Origin: Bradyrhizobium sp. CCBAU 51765
GTDB lineage: Bacteria > Pseudomonadota > Alphaproteobacteria > Rhizobiales > Xanthobacteraceae
DNA: 64,000 nt
Direction: 5' to 3'
Assembly: GCF_015291725.1 (NCBI RefSeq)
Contig: NZ_CP030038.1
Coordinates: forward strand, 1,601,001 to 1,665,000
Positions 1 to 8,625 of the stretch are shown piece by piece. How positions within the stretch are numbered: position 1 is the stretch's first letter; every line of letters begins with the position of its first letter. A program made the position numbers and the translations under genes. Below the pieces are notes generated by a model, which did not search any database, was not told the origin of the DNA, and saw only the letters and a program-made list of their open reading frames with translations.

Positions 1-1225
1 CGCGCCTCTGACCTCCGATATCGAGGGCCTGGCCCGGCCGATGTCGTCCTGGGTCCGCACCTCGCCGGACGCCAAATCGGTCGCCGCCGACGGTGCCGCG
101 GCGATTGCCGCCGCCAAGAGCGCGCCGCCGCAGATCGCGACCTTGATCCTGCCCGCCGACACCGCCTGGAACGAGGCCGACGGCATCGCCGAGGTTCCGG
201 CCGAGCAGCAACGCGCGAGCTATTCGCCGCAGGCGGTCGAGCACGCCGCAAGAATCCTGCATGGCGACGGCGAGGGCACGCTGCTCCTCATGACCGGGAG
301 CGCCCTGAGCGAGCAGGGCCTGGCGCTGGCCGAGCGCATCGCCGGCAAGACCGGCTGCACCGTGATGGGCCCGACCTTCCGGCCCAAGATGGCGCGCGGC
401 CGCGGCCGTTTCTCGATCGATCGCATCCACTACGTGATCGATCAGGCCCTGCCGATGCTGGCGAAGTTCCGTCACATCGTGCTGGTCGAGTCCGACGATC
501 CCGTGGCCTTCTTCGCCTATCCGAACAAGCCGAGCATGCTCAAGCCGCAAGGCTGCGAGGTCCATCGCATGACCTCCTGGGGCGAGAATTCGGTCGCCGC
601 GCTGGAGGCGCTCGCGGGCGCCGTGAAGGCCAGCGCCAGGGACGTCAAGCCGCAGGCCTTGGCCGAACTGGTGAAGCCGACCGGCGCGCTCACCTTCGCC
701 TCGATCGCGCAGGCGATCGCCTGTGCGATCCCCGAGAACGCGATCATGGTCGACGAATCCCTGACCACCGGCCGCGGCTTCTTCCCGCCGACGGCGGCCG
801 CCGCCCCGCATGACTGGCTCCAGAACATGGGCGGCTCGATCGGCTTCTCCACGCCGCTGTCGATCGGCGCTGCGATCGCCTGCCCGGATCGCAAGGTGAT
901 CACCATGGTCGGCGACGGCAGCGCGATGTACACGATCCAGTCGCTGTGGACGCAGGCGCGCGAGAACCTCGACATCGTCACCATCGTGTTCGCCAACCGC
1001 ATCTACCAGATCCTGCGCGGCGAGTTCGACAATGTCGGCGCGGGCGAGCCCGGCCAGCGCGCCAACGACATGCTCAGGCTCGACCGTCCGACGCTCGATT
1101 TCGTCGCGCTGGCCAAGGGCATGGGCGTGCCGGGCCGCGCCGTCACCAATGCCGAGGAGTTCAACAAGGCGCTGGCCGAAGCGGTCGCCGAGCCCGGACC
1201 GCGGCTGATCGAAGTCCAGATGTAG
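1..1225 (+). CDS. Acetolactate synthase large subunit-like ThDP-dependent enzyme (5' partial)
   Basis: The reading frame is open from the window edge (first full codon at base 2), so the N-terminus lies outside; about 407 residues are visible. The C-terminal third has the ThDP/Mg-binding motif, GDG at about 904-922 followed roughly 25 residues later by the Asn of FANRIYQIL, and the segment around SIGFSTPLSIGAAIA is typical of the PP domain of ThDP decarboxylase/synthase enzymes. The family joins or decarboxylates 2-oxo acids. Bradyrhizobial relatives are usually annotated as acetolactate synthase large subunit, but a benzoylformate decarboxylase-like or sulfoacetaldehyde-like activity cannot be excluded. 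No small regulatory subunit gene follows, which argues against the housekeeping ilvB. Ends at TAG 1223-1225. Confidence 0.8.
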   Translation, partial: APLTSDIEGLARPMSSWVRTSPDAKSVAADGAAAIAAAKSAPPQIATLILPADTAWNEADGIAEVPAEQQRASYSPQAVEHAARILHGDGEGTLLLMTGSALSEQGLALAERIAGKTGCTVMGPTFRPKMARGRGRFSIDRIHYVIDQALPMLAKFRHIVLVESDDPVAFFAYPNKPSMLKPQGCEVHRMTSWGENSVAALEALAGAVKASARDVKPQALAELVKPTGALTFASIAQAIACAIPENAIMVDESLTTGRGFFPPTAAAAPHDWLQNMGGSIGFSTPLSIGAAIACPDRKVITMVGDGSAMYTIQSLWTQARENLDIVTIVFANRIYQILRGEFDNVGAGEPGQRANDMLRLDRPTLDFVALAKGMGVPGRAVTNAEEFNKALAEAVAEPGPRLIEVQM

Positions 1226-1257
1226 GAGCGTTGGTTGGCCAGGCTCTCTCCCCACGT

Positions 1258-1380
1258 CGTCCCGGCGAACGCCGGGACCCATAACCCCAGGGAGGGGTTT
1301 GGCGAAGACTTGGGGTCCGGTACGCGCACCGCGCGCACTCGATAGACCTCGCGGTATGGGTCCCGGCGTTCGCCGGGACG
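1258..1380. repeat. 26-bp perfect inverted repeat, palindromic intergenic element
   Basis: Bases 1258-1283 and 1355-1380 are exact reverse complements. Each arm is itself a hairpin built on CCCGGCGAACGCCGGG. The arms enclose about 70 bp. The element fills the gap between the acetolactate synthase-like gene and the next gene and could fold into a strong RNA structure in either direction. It looks like one of the dispersed palindromic repeats common between genes in Bradyrhizobium. Confidence 0.8.
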
Positions 1381-1423
1381 ACACCGAGGATGTGGCGTGC
1401 ACGCGCGTTGGTCGGGAGGCATG

Positions 1424-1942
1424 ATGCAGACCGAGCTGAACAAGGTGATCGCGGCGCTCCAGGACTTCTACGCCCACGAGGATTTCCTGTTCGAGAAGGA
1501 CATCGGCGAGCGGGCGGTCACGCACCGCTTCGCCGTATATCTGGAAAAGCAGTTTTCGGGCTGGTCAGTCGATTGCAACTACGACCGGCTCGGCGAGCGC
1601 ACGCTGCACCTGCCGCACGGCACCATCATCTCGACCGACGATCATCTCGGCAAGTCGATCTACCCCGATGTCGTCGTGCATCAGCGCGAGATCCCGAACA
1701 ATCTGCTCGCGGTCGAGATCCGAAAGGCGAACAATCATACGCCGCTGGAGCATGATGAGCACAAGCTGCGGGCGCTCACCGATCCGAATGTCTGGTTCGC
1801 CTACACGATCGGCGTGCTGCTGGTGCTGGATAGAACCGGCGTCATGTTGTCGGACGTCTATTTCGGCGGCGGGCCCGACCGGGCATTGGCGGTGTGGTTC
1901 GCCAAGCGGCTGAATGACGCCGGTCTTGCCGGGACCTCGTGA
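1424..1942 (+). CDS. Orphan PD-(D/E)XK nuclease-like protein
   Basis: 172 residues from the ATG at 1424, chosen because GGAGG at 1415-1419 is correctly spaced from it and almost touches the alternative ATG at 1421; a GTG at 1397 is also in frame. An N-terminal helical part (ERAVTHRFAVYLEKQF) is followed by SIYPDVVVHQ and LLAVEIRKA, the layout of a PD-(D/E)XK core with D82 and E98. The usual E-x-K is E98-I-R100 here with K101 beside it, so catalysis is uncertain. Similar stand-alone proteins of this size are widespread and mostly uncharacterised. No methyltransferase, toxin or antitoxin partner is adjacent. Function unknown; the fold assignment is an inference from the motif. Confidence 0.6.
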   Translation: MQTELNKVIAALQDFYAHEDFLFEKDIGERAVTHRFAVYLEKQFSGWSVDCNYDRLGERTLHLPHGTIISTDDHLGKSIYPDVVVHQREIPNNLLAVEIRKANNHTPLEHDEHKLRALTDPNVWFAYTIGVLLVLDRTGVMLSDVYFGGGPDRALAVWFAKRLNDAGLAGTS

Positions 1943-1980
1943 GGGCGCCGGCGAACAGAACGCAGCCCGAATTTCCTCGC

Positions 1981-2928
1981 TCAGAACTTGAAGCTGCTCT
2001 GGACGAAAGTGCCGTATCGGTCGACCTGATAGGTCTGCGCCTGCCCCGCTGCTCCGCTCGCAGGCTCGGTGAAGTCGTTGATTCCGGTGTGCCAGTACCG
2101 GGCGCCAATTCCGATATTCGCGTTGGGCGTCACAGCGTAAGACAGGACCGTCTCGAGCTGGAAGCCATGGCCGTAGCCGCGCGAGGGCTCGGTGCCGAAG
2201 GTGAAGTAGTGCGTGTCGAAAGCTCTCACGTCGGAATAGGTGTAGGCGGCATCGACGGTGAGCTTGAGCGCCGGCGTAAACCAGAGATCGGCCACGGCGC
2301 CGGCGCGTACGGCGTGCAGGATGTCTCGCTCGGTGATGACTTTGACGTTGCCGGCGAGGACGCCAGCACCTTCGCAGATCTGACCGCCAGATACCGTCTG
2401 TCGGCATCCCCACGCATCAGCCAGTTCGCCGCGGTAATGGTAGCCGATGAAGCCACCCAGACGAAGGCGCGGCTCCGCATTGACCGGGTGGGACTCGTAA
2501 AAGGAATAGCCGATATCGAGGCTGGCGTAGCCCAGAAAGCCGCGGGTCTGGCTCTCCGTCTTTGTGTACGGCCCGTCGAAGAACGGCGGAAAATCCTCGT
2601 CGTTCATGGTGCCGCCGGTCATACCTCCATATCCGCCGTAGCCCTTGACGAAGAACTTCATGGGGCTGTCGATCCGGAAGAAAACCTCTCCCGAATGCGT
2701 GCTCATGTTGTGATAGTCGAGCCGTGAGATGACCGGGGAAGATCGCGAGCCGCTGGTGTGCAAGTCGTAGGCGGTGCGGCCGATGCTGTACCAGTACCGT
2801 GCGCCGACCTCGACCTGCCAAAGATTGAGCGGCTCGGGAGCCCTGACAGCCTTGATGGGCAGATCGGCGGCGCTTGCCGGAGCGACCAGCATGAAGAGGC
2901 CGGATGCGATGAATGCTGCCTTGTGCAC
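1981..2928 (-). CDS. Outer-membrane beta-barrel protein
   Basis: 315 residues. A GTG start at 2928 is preferred to the upstream ATG at 3015 because GAGGA sits 4 nt before it and the protein then begins directly with a signal peptide (VHKAAFIASGLFMLVAPASAADLP). The mature part is rich in alternating aromatic/polar strands (VEVGARYWYS, GFIGYHYRG, IGIGARYWHTG) and ends in FVQSSFKF, with the terminal Phe typical of outer-membrane barrels. It resembles the large omptin/Protochlamydia-type barrel proteins of rhizobia. No omptin catalytic residues could be confirmed by eye, so a structural or porin-like role is as likely as a protease. It converges on the PD-(D/E)XK-like gene with a 38-bp gap. Confidence 0.75.
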   Translation of the reverse strand: MHKAAFIASGLFMLVAPASAADLPIKAVRAPEPLNLWQVEVGARYWYSIGRTAYDLHTSGSRSSPVISRLDYHNMSTHSGEVFFRIDSPMKFFVKGYGGYGGMTGGTMNDEDFPPFFDGPYTKTESQTRGFLGYASLDIGYSFYESHPVNAEPRLRLGGFIGYHYRGELADAWGCRQTVSGGQICEGAGVLAGNVKVITERDILHAVRAGAVADLWFTPALKLTVDAAYTYSDVRAFDTHYFTFGTEPSRGYGHGFQLETVLSYAVTPNANIGIGARYWHTGINDFTEPASGAAGQAQTYQVDRYGTFVQSSFKF

Positions 2929-3185
2929 GACGTCCTCAGCCTGCCTGTCTGGATATCCTGCGAATCGGAGTGAGACTTCGAGGCGGATTGTGGTGATTTG
3001 CTGCGAACGGAGCAATCCGCAACCTCGCCCGCGCAGCGGATTTAGGACGGTTGTGGCAACTTGGCACTACACGCGAGAGCCCGGCGACGATGTCGCTGCG
3101 CGCGCGACGGTCGAGCGGTGATCGCAGCTCGGGGCGCGCGGCGTGCGCTATCACGCACACCGCCATGTCTTCAGCCGCCGGCCCG

Positions 3186-3419
3186 TCAGTAATGATACGG
3201 CTGCGAGTAGGCGTAGCGCGGGTTGATGCCGCAATAGGCCGACGTTCCGGAAGCCGTGGCGGCACATTGCTGATAGCTGGCGAACTGGCAGTTGCCGGGG
3301 TAACCCCAGTTGCGGCCTTGCAGGCAATACCTGTCGTTTGCGGCCTGGGCCGGTGCCGCCGACAATGACGCGGCGATCAAGGTCGCGAACGATGCAAGGG
3401 TGAGGATGGTGCGGCGCAT
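3186..3419 (-). CDS. DUF3551 family small secreted protein
   Basis: 77 residues with an N-terminal signal peptide ending near AAPAQAA, then a short mature domain with four cysteines in the pattern YCLQGRNWGYPGNCQF / QQCAATASG / YCGINP. This is the DUF3551 pattern, a family highly expanded in Bradyrhizobium and of unknown function. The ATG at 3419 has a good ribosome-binding site (AAGGAGA, read on the minus strand). It stands alone; the 257 bp between it and the outer-membrane protein gene hold no gene I can support. Confidence 0.85.
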   Translation of the reverse strand: MRRTILTLASFATLIAASLSAAPAQAANDRYCLQGRNWGYPGNCQFASYQQCAATASGTSAYCGINPRYAYSQPYHY

Positions 3420-3673
3420 TTCAATCTCCTTCGAGGATGGAACGGCCGTGCCTGGCGTTCCCGCTGGACTGTCTGATGCACGGTCATGCCTATATTGGTG
3501 TCCGCGACGCCGGATGCGTTCGAGGTGAAATCATCGTGACCGCAGCCTGTGGCGGGCAATGTGATCTCCACCACAGTTCGCGCGTGGGTTCCGAGCTATT
3601 CGACGAACTTGCACGCCTCGATCCCGCGGGACTAGGCTTGCCTTCATTCGGATCAGGCATTTTGGAGGTTCTG

Positions 3674-4012
3674 ATGCAGAATTCATATTTGCTGGCTGCA
3701 ACGGCCGCGCTGCTGCTCGTGATGCAGACGCCGCTTGCGCTGGCGCAGAGTGCCCCGGCCGCCGGCGGAACCGCTACGCCTCCCGCGACAAGTGCTGCGC
3801 CGGCCGCGACGACGACGGCGCCAAGCGCAACCACCGACAGCTCCAGCCAGCCGACCGACGCCGGGAAGAGCGCATCGAAGAAGCCTGCGAAGAAGAAGAT
3901 GACCCGGCGGCAGGAGATCGATCATTCGATCGACACCGGCACCGTGCCGGCGCGCTACCGCAGCTCAGTGCCGAAGCAGTACCAGCAGTATATTCCGTTC
4001 GACAAGCGGTAG
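3674..4012 (+). CDS. Small secreted Ala/Thr/Pro-rich hypothetical protein
   Basis: 112 residues from the ATG at 3674, which has GGAGG at 3664-3668; an upstream in-frame start at 3437 would add 79 residues without family character. Signal peptide ends near PLALAQS. A low-complexity linker of Ala, Thr, Ser and Pro (about residues 20-60) leads to a basic stretch (SKKPAKKKMTRRQEIDHSID) and a conserved-looking C-terminus, PARYRSSVPKQYQQYIPFDKR. Periplasmic or envelope-associated; the C-terminal motif is the probable functional part. Function unknown. Confidence 0.75.
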   Translation: MQNSYLLAATAALLLVMQTPLALAQSAPAAGGTATPPATSAAPAATTTAPSATTDSSSQPTDAGKSASKKPAKKKMTRRQEIDHSIDTGTVPARYRSSVPKQYQQYIPFDKR

Positions 4013-4229
4013 TGGATCGCACAGCGGCGTGACGCGACCGAACGTCGTGCCGCCGGTGCCGTCGAGAGGCGCACTTGAAATACGGCGTTTGATGATCCGG
4101 TCTTGCTAATCCGGTCTTGGTGACGCGGTCTTGGTGATGAGGTCTTGGCCGGGAGGCTTCCGGCCCCACATCCGCCAGTGGCGGTCTGCGGGAGCGGTGC
4201 TAGAGTAGGCCGATGCCCCGGGGGGAGCA

Positions 4230-4715
4230 ATGAATGACGAGGTGAAGGACGCTGGCCTTGTGGCGATGATCAGCGGCATCCTGGGAGGAAACAGGCGCGC
4301 AGACAGTTTTGCACCGCTGCCGATCGCCGATGTTCCGCCGACTGTGCCGGCGGATGGATCGGAGCCGGTCGAGACGTCCAGCTCCGATCTGGCAGCGGCC
4401 AACGCCGAGAACGCGGCCGATGACACGCCGGCTGCCACGAAGCCAGTCGAGCCGCCCGCGCAAATCGCAACCACGCCGGACGGCAAGCGCCTGCTGCCGG
4501 CGGAGGCGATCGCCGATCTCGTGCTCGGCGAGCTGCGCAAGCTGGAGGATTTCCCGAGCTCCGGCGTTTCGGTCACGGTCTATGGCTTCCGGAACTGGAA
4601 CGCCATGCTCACCTTCGCGCCGTTCTCGACCACGTTCCAGAATGCAACGCGGTTCCGTCAGGCCATGCCGGACCTTGTCTTCAAGCTGCGCCGTTTCGTC
4701 GAACTTGAGATATAG
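4230..4715 (+). CDS. Hypothetical protein, unrecognised
   Basis: 161 residues. ATG at 4230 follows GGGGGAG with a 2-nt gap; an ATG at 4234 is out of frame. The first 85 residues are Ala/Pro/Glu-rich and probably disordered. The last 70 (LLPAEAIADLVLGELRKLE to FRQAMPDLVFKLRRFVELEI) look like a compact alpha/beta domain. No signal peptide or membrane helix. It lies 59 bp upstream of the greA-like gene on the same strand and may be co-transcribed with it. No function can be assigned from sequence. Confidence 0.65.
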   Translation: MNDEVKDAGLVAMISGILGGNRRADSFAPLPIADVPPTVPADGSEPVETSSSDLAAANAENAADDTPAATKPVEPPAQIATTPDGKRLLPAEAIADLVLGELRKLEDFPSSGVSVTVYGFRNWNAMLTFAPFSTTFQNATRFRQAMPDLVFKLRRFVELEI

Positions 4716-4774
4716 TTCAGTGCAATCGGCGGCGCGCGGCGCCGCCATCCAAAACAGCTCGACAGGATCTTCAA

Positions 4775-5257
4775 TTGAGCGTCGCCTTTACCAAGGAAGA
4801 GAGCGCCGAAACCGCGTCCGAGACGCTGTTGCCGGATCGCCCGATCTCGCCGCATCCGAACCTCGTGACCGAAGCGGGCCACAAGGCGTTGCAGACCGAG
4901 CTTGCCGAAGCGCGCGAGGCCTATGAAGCCGCGCAACGCATCGATGACGTCAACGAGAAGCGCCGGCAGTCGGCCGTGCCCTTGCGCGACGTCCGCTATC
5001 TCACCGAAAGGCTGCGCACGGCACAGGTCATGCCCGATCCAACCGCGACCGACGTGGTCGCCTTCGGCAGCACGGTAACGTTCAGCCGCAACGATGGCCG
5101 CGTGCAGACCTACCGCATCGTCGGCGAGGACGAAGCCGATCCGAAAGCGGGGTCGATCTCGTTCGTCTCGCCGGTCGCGAGGTCGCTGATGGGAAAGGCG
5201 GTCGGCGACGTCGTGGGGGCCGGCGCGCAGGAGATCGAGATTCTGTCGATTGCGTAG
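4775..5257 (+). CDS. GreA/GreB-family transcription elongation factor-like protein
   Basis: 160 residues, the usual Gre length, from a TTG start at 4775 (no better in-frame ATG upstream; AGGAT at 4764-4768 may serve as ribosome-binding site). An N-terminal coiled coil (about residues 30-85, LVTEAGHKALQTELAEAREAY onward) is followed by the FKBP-like C-terminal domain with VAFGSTVTF, YRIVGEDEADP and ISFVSPVARSLMGKAVGDVV. Gre factors insert the coiled-coil tip into the RNA polymerase secondary channel and stimulate transcript cleavage. The tip reads RIDDVNEKRRQ rather than the GDLxENAEY of canonical GreA, so this is probably a divergent paralogue. Confidence 0.85.
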   Translation: MSVAFTKEESAETASETLLPDRPISPHPNLVTEAGHKALQTELAEAREAYEAAQRIDDVNEKRRQSAVPLRDVRYLTERLRTAQVMPDPTATDVVAFGSTVTFSRNDGRVQTYRIVGEDEADPKAGSISFVSPVARSLMGKAVGDVVGAGAQEIEILSIA

Positions 5258-5598
5258 CGGCGCTCAGGGTGAGGCGAGGATTGCATGAGCAAACGGCACT
5301 CGACAGGAGCAATCTCATTCGCCTAAAGCATGATCCGGACCCGAAGGTCCGCGTTGGCGCAAGGCGCGAAGCGGTTCTCCGGAAATATCGTGCGCCAACA
5401 GGAAGCTGAGGCGCGAAGTCGATCCACCAAGATGTCCATCGCGCCAGAGCTGTCCGGAACGGAGACCATGATACCTGAAGCACGAAGGAAGCAGAGCCCC
5501 GGCAGCCGTGCCGGAATTCGGCCTGCGAGACGTTTCGGTTGTCTTCTGTTGATGCCGATGGTCTCCGCTGTGCCCGCCAAACAGGGCGCGATGATTGG
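5258..5598. other. Intergenic region with a degenerate palindromic repeat
   Basis: No gene supported. Bases 5327-5393 begin AGCATGATCCGG and contain GCGGTTCTCCGGAAATATCGTGC, a diverged and enlarged copy of the palindrome seen intact at 19646-19692. Confidence 0.55.
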
Positions 5599-6276
5599 AT
5601 GAGAGGATTTCTGGCGGGAGCGGTACCGTTTTACGCGCTGGCTGGACTGGCCATGTGCATGTACCTCGTCCTGTACAGGACGAACCTCTTCGACTTGAAC
5701 GCCATCGTCCAGGGTGCGACCGGCTCGTCATGGTTTCTGGTCTTCATGTTCGTCTGCGTGCTCCTGGAGTCGGTCTTTCCGTATTTCGGCTATTTTCCCG
5801 GGACCGCGCTCATCCTGATGTCGGTGGCTCTCAATCCGAAATCCGCGGATGTCTCCGTTTTTTTCGTGGCGTGGCTGGCCATCATCGTCGGTGCCGTTCT
5901 GAGCTACGGCCAAGCTCGTTTTTTCAGGCCGCTCCTGCAGCGGGTTGCCTCGAAAGCGGCGCTGCGTCGATGTGAATCCCTTCTGCACGCCTACGGTCCC
6001 TACGCGCGCGTCGCCTTGTTCGTTCATCCCAACGCCTGCTCGATGTATTTCACGGCACTCGGGCTTCTCGGCGGGAACCTGACGCGAGAGCTCGCCCATC
6101 TTTGCCTGGGTGCTGCAGCCTCTGTTGGCGTGCTGTTCGTCATCGTGACCCGACTTGTGTCGTCGGTAGGCCCCACCGATGACGGGCGGCTGCAGGTCTT
6201 GCTGGCGGCAGGGCTGGTCGCCATCGGCACCCTCGTCGGTCTCTACACCGCCTGGCGGGCGGAGCGGGCCGCCTGA
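5599..6276 (+). CDS. DedA/SNARE-associated-like integral membrane protein
   Basis: 225 residues from the ATG at 5599 (the frame stays open upstream to 5539, but the hydrophobic protein starts here; the ribosome-binding site is weak). Roughly five hydrophobic segments: about 5-25, 40-60, 75-100, a re-entrant region near 135-175 and a final helix near 195-218. The segment LLESVFPYFGYFPGTALILMSVAL resembles the conserved early helix pair of DedA-family proteins, and AYGPYARVALFVHPN resembles their second amphipathic repeat. DedA proteins move undecaprenyl phosphate or phospholipids across the inner membrane. The match is by general pattern only. Confidence 0.55.
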   Translation: MRGFLAGAVPFYALAGLAMCMYLVLYRTNLFDLNAIVQGATGSSWFLVFMFVCVLLESVFPYFGYFPGTALILMSVALNPKSADVSVFFVAWLAIIVGAVLSYGQARFFRPLLQRVASKAALRRCESLLHAYGPYARVALFVHPNACSMYFTALGLLGGNLTRELAHLCLGAAASVGVLFVIVTRLVSSVGPTDDGRLQVLLAAGLVAIGTLVGLYTAWRAERAA

Positions 6277-6601
6277 GGCTTGCTCCGGCATTGCAAGCGG
6301 CCTGTCCGCCATAGCTCGGAGAGCGACGGCGGAAGCGACGCAATCCAGCCCTTGCAGGGTGTGCCGTGCCGACGATCGCGTGCGGGTAGGTCATAGAGCC
6401 GAGTGCATCGGTTTCGGCCTCGGGATCGTCCTGAGCAGAACCCGTGCCCTGGCGTGTCGCCGAATAATCAATTCGAGCCAGAATAATCAACTCGAGCCAA
6501 ACGCAGGCATGGCGCATTCATATCGATGTCGTGTCAACGTCACAGCCGTTGGTTAACGGAGCGTTCGTGCCAGTACCAAGCCAAACAGCCAGGGAGCAAG
6601 C
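6277..6601. other. Intergenic region upstream of the RTX gene
   Basis: No gene supported. It holds a tandem repeat at 6462-6499, listed separately, and presumably the promoter of the RTX/PhoX gene. Bases 6590-6602 carry the ribosome-binding site GGGAG before the ATG. Confidence 0.6.
6462..6499. promoter_or_regulatory. Tandem 19-bp direct repeat, possible operator
   Basis: Two head-to-tail copies, 6462-6480 and 6481-6499, differ at one base (GAATAATCAAYTCGAGCCA). The 19-bp period is close to two helical turns, so both copies would face the same side of DNA. They lie 103 bp before the RTX/PhoX start codon. Sequence fact: the repeat. Inference: binding site for a regulator. Confidence 0.5.
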
Positions 6602-8557
6602 ATGTCGCACAATCACCACGACGATCATCACCACGTCGGTCCGTTCAAAAAGATCAAGTTCGGGACCAACGGAGACGACGCCATTCCAGGGTCGAACCAC
6701 AGCGACATCATCCTCGGCTTCGGCGGCAATGATACGATCGACGCCGGTCTCGGCAATGACATCGTTCTCGGTGGCCGCGGCAATGACTGGATCGACGGAG
6801 GCAAGGGAAACGATACGCTGTTCGGCGAAACCGGCAATGACGCCCTGATCGGCGGCAATGGCAATGACGACCTGCATGGCGGCCGCGGACGGGATCTGCT
6901 CCTTGGCGACGCAGGCAGGGATCATCTCAGCGGCGATGAGGGCAACGATAAGTTCCTGCTCCGCAAGGGCATGGGCGTGGACACGATCGAGCGGCTCGAA
7001 GCGGGCGATCGCATCGACGTCCGCGACTTCAACATTCCATCCTTTCAGACGCTCATCAATTCCGCGCGCCAGGTCGGTCATCACGTGCAGATCAATCTCG
7101 GCCATGGCGATACGTTGATCGTCGAGCATGCCCGCATTTCCGATCTTCACGCCGAGCAGTTCATTCTTTCCAATGAGGCGACGGGCACCTCGAGCTCACA
7201 GACGCCCTACCTGCTCAGCAGCAATTCGCACGTCTATACCGAGTCGCTGCTGACGACCGGCGACAGCGTGAACGGCTACAAGATGGCCGGCATTCCGGAC
7301 GGCCTCGGCGCGTTCGACAATGGCGACGGCACCTTCACCGTCCTGATGAACCATGAGCTTCCCGGAACGGCCGGAATTGCCCGAGCGCATGGCGGCACCG
7401 GCTCGTTCGTGTCGGAGTGGGTCATTGACAAGACGACGCTGCAGGTCGTCTCGGGCAAGGACCTTGTCCATGACGTCTGGATGTACGAGGGCGGCACCTA
7501 TGTCGACCACAACGCCGGCAACAGCCCGGTGACGTTCAACCGGTTCTGTTCGGCAGACCTTGCCGATTCCGGCGCGTTCTACAACGCGCAGACGGGGCTC
7601 GGCTTCGACGGCAGGCTGTATCTCACCGGTGAAGAGGGAGGCGTCGAGGGACGGGCCTTCGCTCACGTCGTCGGCGGTCCCCAGGACGGCAACAGCTACG
7701 AGCTGGCCTGGCTCGGCAACATGGCCTACGAGAACGTGGTCGCCAATGCGCATACCGGGGACAAGACCGTCGTCGCCATGATGGATGACGGCCAGAACGG
7801 GCAAGTCTACTTCTATTCCGGCACCAAGCAGGCGACCGGAAATGTCGTCGAAAAGGCCGGTCTGACCGGAGGCCATCTGCTCGGAATTCACGTCAGCGAG
7901 TTCGAGGGTTCCGCGAACAATGCGCCGAGCAGCACCGATCCGCTGGGTACCGACGGGAAGTCCGCCTTCACCATGATCGATCTCGGCGACGTCAGCGGCA
8001 AGACCGGTGCGCAAATCGACGCGGACAGCGAGACTGCGGGCGTGACGAGCTTCCTGCGGCCGGAGGACGGCGCATGGGATACGCTCAACCCGAACCGCTT
8101 CTACTTCGTGTCGACGAACGCGTTCAACGCACCGAGCCAGCTCTGGGCGCTGGACTTCACCGACGCGTCGCACCCCGAGCTCGGCGGCACCATCAAGCTG
8201 CTCCTCAACGGCAGCGAAGGTCAGAAGATGCTCGACAACATTGCCGTCGATTCGCACGGCAAGCTCATTCTGTCCGAGGACGTCGGCAACAACGCCCATC
8301 TCGGCAAGGTCTGGCAATATGATCCTGCGACCGACGCGCTCACACAGCTTGCCGAGCACGATCCGAGCCGCTTCGTTACGGGAGCTGCGAACTTCCAGAC
8401 CCAGGACGAAGAGGCATCGGGCGTCATCGACGTCTCGCACATCCTCGGTAACGCGGGGGAAAACGTCTACCTGATCGACACCCAGTCTCACCTCAATGTG
8501 GGAGGAGAGCTTGTCGAAGGCGGCCAGCTGCAACTGATCCACCAATATCTCGTCTGA
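6602..8557 (+). CDS. RTX protein with PhoX-like (DUF839) domain, type I secretion cargo
   Basis: 651 residues. Residues 2-11 are His/Asp-rich (SHNHHDDHHH). Residues 22-118 hold about nine RTX nonapeptides of the GGxGxDxUx kind (for example GGNDTIDAGLGND), which bind calcium in a parallel beta-roll. After a linker near 120-195, residues about 200-650 form a beta-propeller-like DUF839/PhoX domain (VLMNHELPG, TGLGFDGRLYLTGEEGG, NPNRFYFVSTNAF). PhoX enzymes are Ca/Fe-dependent phosphatases; activity here is unproven. There is no Sec or Tat signal, consistent with export by the ABC transporter and fusion protein encoded just downstream. Unusual: the RTX block is N-terminal, while classical T1SS substrates carry it near the C-terminus. 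Confidence 0.85.
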   Translation: MSHNHHDDHHHVGPFKKIKFGTNGDDAIPGSNHSDIILGFGGNDTIDAGLGNDIVLGGRGNDWIDGGKGNDTLFGETGNDALIGGNGNDDLHGGRGRDLLLGDAGRDHLSGDEGNDKFLLRKGMGVDTIERLEAGDRIDVRDFNIPSFQTLINSARQVGHHVQINLGHGDTLIVEHARISDLHAEQFILSNEATGTSSSQTPYLLSSNSHVYTESLLTTGDSVNGYKMAGIPDGLGAFDNGDGTFTVLMNHELPGTAGIARAHGGTGSFVSEWVIDKTTLQVVSGKDLVHDVWMYEGGTYVDHNAGNSPVTFNRFCSADLADSGAFYNAQTGLGFDGRLYLTGEEGGVEGRAFAHVVGGPQDGNSYELAWLGNMAYENVVANAHTGDKTVVAMMDDGQNGQVYFYSGTKQATGNVVEKAGLTGGHLLGIHVSEFEGSANNAPSSTDPLGTDGKSAFTMIDLGDVSGKTGAQIDADSETAGVTSFLRPEDGAWDTLNPNRFYFVSTNAFNAPSQLWALDFTDASHPELGGTIKLLLNGSEGQKMLDNIAVDSHGKLILSEDVGNNAHLGKVWQYDPATDALTQLAEHDPSRFVTGAANFQTQDEEASGVIDVSHILGNAGENVYLIDTQSHLNVGGELVEGGQLQLIHQYLV

Positions 8558-8590
8558 CCCCAGTCGCCTGACGAGGATATTGCTCAATGT

Positions 8591-8625
8591 GGAGGTGCCG
8601 GGCTCCCCGGCCGGCACCTCCTTTA
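8591..8625 (+). terminator. Hairpin after the RTX/PhoX gene
   Basis: Arms GGAGGTGCCGG (8591-8601) and CCGGCACCTCC (8611-8621) are perfect complements with a 9-nt loop, followed by a short T run. It probably terminates or attenuates transcription between the cargo gene and the transporter genes, lowering transporter relative to cargo. Confidence 0.65.

Noticed and set aside
6462..6499. Start of a CRISPR array
   Set aside because: Only two adjacent copies without spacers; no cas genes anywhere in the window.
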